This document shows, one piece after another, positions 6,576 through 8,948 of a stretch of DNA of 8,948 nt (position 1 is the stretch's first letter; each line of letters opens with the position of its first letter). This DNA is from Prevotellaceae bacterium (lineage in GTDB: Bacteria; Bacteroidota; Bacteroidia; Bacteroidales; UBA932): the NCBI GenBank assembly GCA_031278135.1, contig JAITKY010000096.1, positions 1-8,948 of the forward strand. The letters run 5' to 3'. The position numbers were made by a program, and so were the translations under genes. The notes beneath the pieces are model-generated. The model saw only the letters and a program-made list of their open reading frames with translations. It had not been told where the DNA came from and ran no database searches.

Positions 6576-6672
6576 CACTTCGTTTTTTCGATTTATACAG
6601 GTTGAAAAAATAGATATATATGATTAAAAATAAATGGATTGTAATTAATTTAATATTCAAACTAAAGGAACC

Positions 6673-8948
6673 ATGCAAGCTAAAGGGTTTATAAAATTTG
6701 TAGCAGTACTTTGTTTTCTGGCAAGCATTTGGATGCTCTCGTTTACTTTCGTAACCAGACAGATTGAAAAAAAAGCAAGATTAGAGGCTACCGACAGCGA
6801 TGGAATCGTTGACGAAAAAAAAGAAGCAGAACTTCTGCAAGCTAAAAGAAATGAAAAAGTATGGCTCGGATACACTTACAAAGAATGTAAAGATAAAGAG
6901 TTGAGCCTTGGATTAGACCTCAAAGGAGGTATGAACGTGACAATGGAGATATCTATCCCCGACGTTCTCAAAGCATTATCGAACCAAAGCGCCGACCCGA
7001 CTTTTGTCGAAGCTTTGAAACGGGCGCAGGAAAAGCAAAAAAAATCAACTGCCGATTTTCTTACGCTATTCGAAGAATCGTGGAACGAAGTAGAGCCGGG
7101 AGCGCGTATGTCGCGAGTATTCGGAACTTACGACCTCCGCGACAGAATCAAACCGGAATCTGAAAACAGTCAAGTGATTGACGTTATGAAATCGGAATCC
7201 GAAAGCGCTGTCGCCAACTCGTTTAACGTATTACATAAACGTATCGACAAGTTCGGTGTCGCTTCTCCGAATATTCAACGAATAGGAAATTCGGGAAGAA
7301 TTTTAGTCGAACTGCCGGGTGTAAAAGAGCCTGAACGAGTGCGGAAACTTCTACAGGGTACAGCAAATCTCGAATTTTGGGAAACATACGACAACGCAGA
7401 AATATTCGCAGCCTTGCAACAAGCCAACTCTGTGATTAAAGATATTTTAGACGCCGAAAAAAGCGCACTGCAAGCAGAAGACTCTACTGCAATCACAACG
7501 CAAATAACAGAGCCCGTATCACCAGCAACCGATTCGCTCGGATTGCTGGATAACGATTCGCTTGTTTTAGCGGCTATCGCCGATTCGCTGAACATGAACG
7601 CCGATTCGCTGGCAATGGATAACTTCCCGCTATTCAGGATACTGACACCAGCAATATCGCAGGACGGACAACTGATGAGAGGTCCGGTTATCGGATACGC
7701 AACAACCGAACATATTGCGAAAATCGATGAATGGTTGGAACTGGATCAGGTTAAAAACCTTTTCCCGTTCGAATTTAAGCCGATGTGGACTAATAAAGCA
7801 ATCGACAAAGGCGAAACAACTTATGCGCTTGTTGCCATCAAATCGAATCGTGACGGAACGCCGCCTTTGGACGGATCGGTGATTTCGGATGCCAGAGTTT
7901 CGACATCAAGTCGAGGGGGCGGATTCAGCGTTTCGATGAACATGAACGCCGAAGGATCAAATACATGGGCACGACTGACCGCAGATAATCTGAACAAAAG
8001 CATTGCCATAGTGCTTGACGGATATGTATATTCCTATCCTACCGTGAATACGGAAATCAGAGGCGGCTCGTCGGAAATCACAGGCAATTTTACCTCGAAT
8101 GAAGCAAACGACCTCGCAAATGTCCTGAAATCGGGAAAGATGCCGGCTCCTGCAAAAATCGTTCAGGAAGCGGTCGTAGGACCTTCGCTGGGACAACAAT
8201 CAATCAAAGCAGGTATGATTTCTTTCATACTTGCGTTTATACTCATACTGTTATACATGTGGTTTTACTACGGTCAAGCCGGTCTGACTTCAAATATAGC
8301 GCTGCTGACTAATGTCTTGCTGCTTTTCGGAGCGATGGCTTCTTTCGGAGCGGTATTGACGCTACCCGGTATAGCAGGTATAGTGCTGACGCTGGGTATG
8401 GCTGTCGATGCAAATATCATTATCTATGAGCGTATTAAGGAAGAGTTAAAAGCCGGAAACAGTATGCGGATAGCGATGAAGGAAGGATACAAAAACGCAA
8501 TGTCGGCAATCGTCGACGGGCAGTTGACCACATTAATAACAGGCTTAATCCTGCTTATTCTCGGAACAGGACCTGTCAAAGGTTTTGCGGTTACTTTGGT
8601 CACCGGTATCATTACATCATTGACAACGTCGATATTTATCTCACGTCTGGTGTTCGAATGGTTGCTCGACAAAGGTAAAAATGTTTCTCTGGGTAATAAA
8701 CTAACGTTTAATCTCCTCGAAAATATGCATATCGATTTCTTGAAACTTAGAAAGAAAGCGTATGTTATATCAGCCGTATGTATATTAATTGGACTTGGTT
8801 TTGTTTTTACCAAAGGTATGAGTTATGGTATTGATTTTTCGGGAGGTCGTACTTATGTTGTGAAATTCGACCAAGTGGTGTCTATCAATGAGATCAGGGC
8901 TTCGGTAGGCGAATTCGACGGTTCTGCCGAAATCAAACAGTACGGTCC
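6673..8948 (+). CDS. secDF: SecDF protein-export translocase subunit (SecD-SecF fusion), 3' end outside window
   Basis: SecDF is the proton-driven membrane subunit that pulls translocating proteins out of SecYEG on the periplasmic side. The frame is open from ATG at 6673 to the right edge, giving 758 complete codons without a stop. An N-terminal membrane helix (about 7-27) precedes the D1 motif LGLDLKGG (79-86). A large periplasmic P1 region follows to about 510. Five membrane helices lie between about 514 and 665, and the fourth-helix motif GMAVDANIIIYER (575-587) carries D579, the conserved proton-relay residue. The SecF half begins with a helix near 696-713 and the motif GIDFSGG (719-725), so the two proteins are fused in one chain as usual in Bacteroidota. 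A low-complexity insert near 280-318, with four Asp-Ser-Leu units, interrupts P1. AAAGGA (6664-6669) lies just before the ATG as a closely spaced ribosome site. The gene is divergent from the division operon. Confidence 0.97.
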   Translation, partial: MQAKGFIKFVAVLCFLASIWMLSFTFVTRQIEKKARLEATDSDGIVDEKKEAELLQAKRNEKVWLGYTYKECKDKELSLGLDLKGGMNVTMEISIPDVLKALSNQSADPTFVEALKRAQEKQKKSTADFLTLFEESWNEVEPGARMSRVFGTYDLRDRIKPESENSQVIDVMKSESESAVANSFNVLHKRIDKFGVASPNIQRIGNSGRILVELPGVKEPERVRKLLQGTANLEFWETYDNAEIFAALQQANSVIKDILDAEKSALQAEDSTAITTQITEPVSPATDSLGLLDNDSLVLAAIADSLNMNADSLAMDNFPLFRILTPAISQDGQLMRGPVIGYATTEHIAKIDEWLELDQVKNLFPFEFKPMWTNKAIDKGETTYALVAIKSNRDGTPPLDGSVISDARVSTSSRGGGFSVSMNMNAEGSNTWARLTADNLNKSIAIVLDGYVYSYPTVNTEIRGGSSEITGNFTSNEANDLANVLKSGKMPAPAKIVQEAVVGPSLGQQSIKAGMISFILAFILILLYMWFYYGQAGLTSNIALLTNVLLLFGAMASFGAVLTLPGIAGIVLTLGMAVDANIIIYERIKEELKAGNSMRIAMKEGYKNAMSAIVDGQLTTLITGLILLILGTGPVKGFAVTLVTGIITSLTTSIFISRLVFEWLLDKGKNVSLGNKLTFNLLENMHIDFLKLRKKAYVISAVCILIGLGFVFTKGMSYGIDFSGGRTYVVKFDQVVSINEIRASVGEFDGSAEIKQYG
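7531..7610 (+). repeat. Four copies of GATTCGCT encoding Asp-Ser-Leu in SecDF
   Basis: The octamer GATTCGCT occurs at 7531, 7555, 7582 and 7603, always in frame and encoding Asp-Ser-Leu (residues 287, 295, 304, 311). Spacing is 24, 27 and 21 bases. This marks a low-complexity insertion in the periplasmic P1 domain, outside the conserved SecD motifs; such variable inserts are known in this position in Bacteroidota SecDF. Confidence 0.7.

Larger units (their letters stand above)
6207..6672. other. AT-rich divergent intergenic region between ftsQ and secDF
   Basis: This 466-base stretch has no convincing gene. A 66-codon open frame on the minus strand (6438-6238) shows no recognisable motif. 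The region is strongly A/T-rich, most so from about 6440 onward. It holds a candidate ftsQ promoter near 6226-6259, an exact TAATTTTG element near 6568 facing secDF, a 12-bp palindrome and several repeated A-tract motifs, listed separately. Confidence 0.7.

Noticed and set aside
8424..8813. 129-codon open frame on the minus strand
   Set aside because: It lies wholly inside the secDF frame, which carries strong SecD/SecF motifs across this stretch, so it is a shadow.

Overview
The window looks like a chromosomal segment of a Bacteroidota bacterium, probably of the Bacteroidales type. The evidence is a single-chain SecDF translocase, a cell-division cluster in the order ftsQ-ftsA-ftsZ with proteins of Bacteroidota character, exact TAnnTTTG promoter elements, and AT-rich gaps with only weak Shine-Dalgarno signals. 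GC content seems to be in the low 40s percent by eye. Species-level placement is not possible from the sequence alone.

Layout. (1) Positions 2-457, plus strand: the 3' end of a gene for a probably secreted protein ending in a PDZ domain. It converges on the division operon, with 21 bases between the two stop codons. (2) Positions 479-6206, minus strand: a tightly packed five-gene operon, read right to left: ftsQ, a first ftsA, a second ftsA, ftsZ, and a PAP2-family membrane phosphatase. (3) Positions 6207-6672: an AT-rich divergent intergenic region without a convincing gene, holding candidate promoters and repeated A-tract motifs. (4) Positions 6673 to the right edge, plus strand: the first 758 codons of secDF, cut by the window end.

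How the genes work together. FtsQ is a periplasmic scaffold of the divisome. FtsZ forms the cytoplasmic ring, and FtsA anchors FtsZ to the membrane. The PAP2 phosphatase could recycle a lipid pyrophosphate such as undecaprenyl pyrophosphate for wall synthesis, but its substrate is not readable here. SecDF helps export envelope proteins and is transcribed away from the operon.

The most notable feature is the pair of tandem, full-length, divergent ftsA genes joined by a TAATG stop/start overlap. Both keep the actin-fold ATPase motifs and a C-terminal amphipathic helix. The link between core and helix is entirely different: ten Val-Asn/Asp-Pro triplets in one, and a long Glu/Lys/Arg coiled-coil-like stretch in the other. 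This suggests two specialised membrane anchors for one FtsZ. No CRISPR array, insertion sequence, tRNA or rRNA gene was seen.
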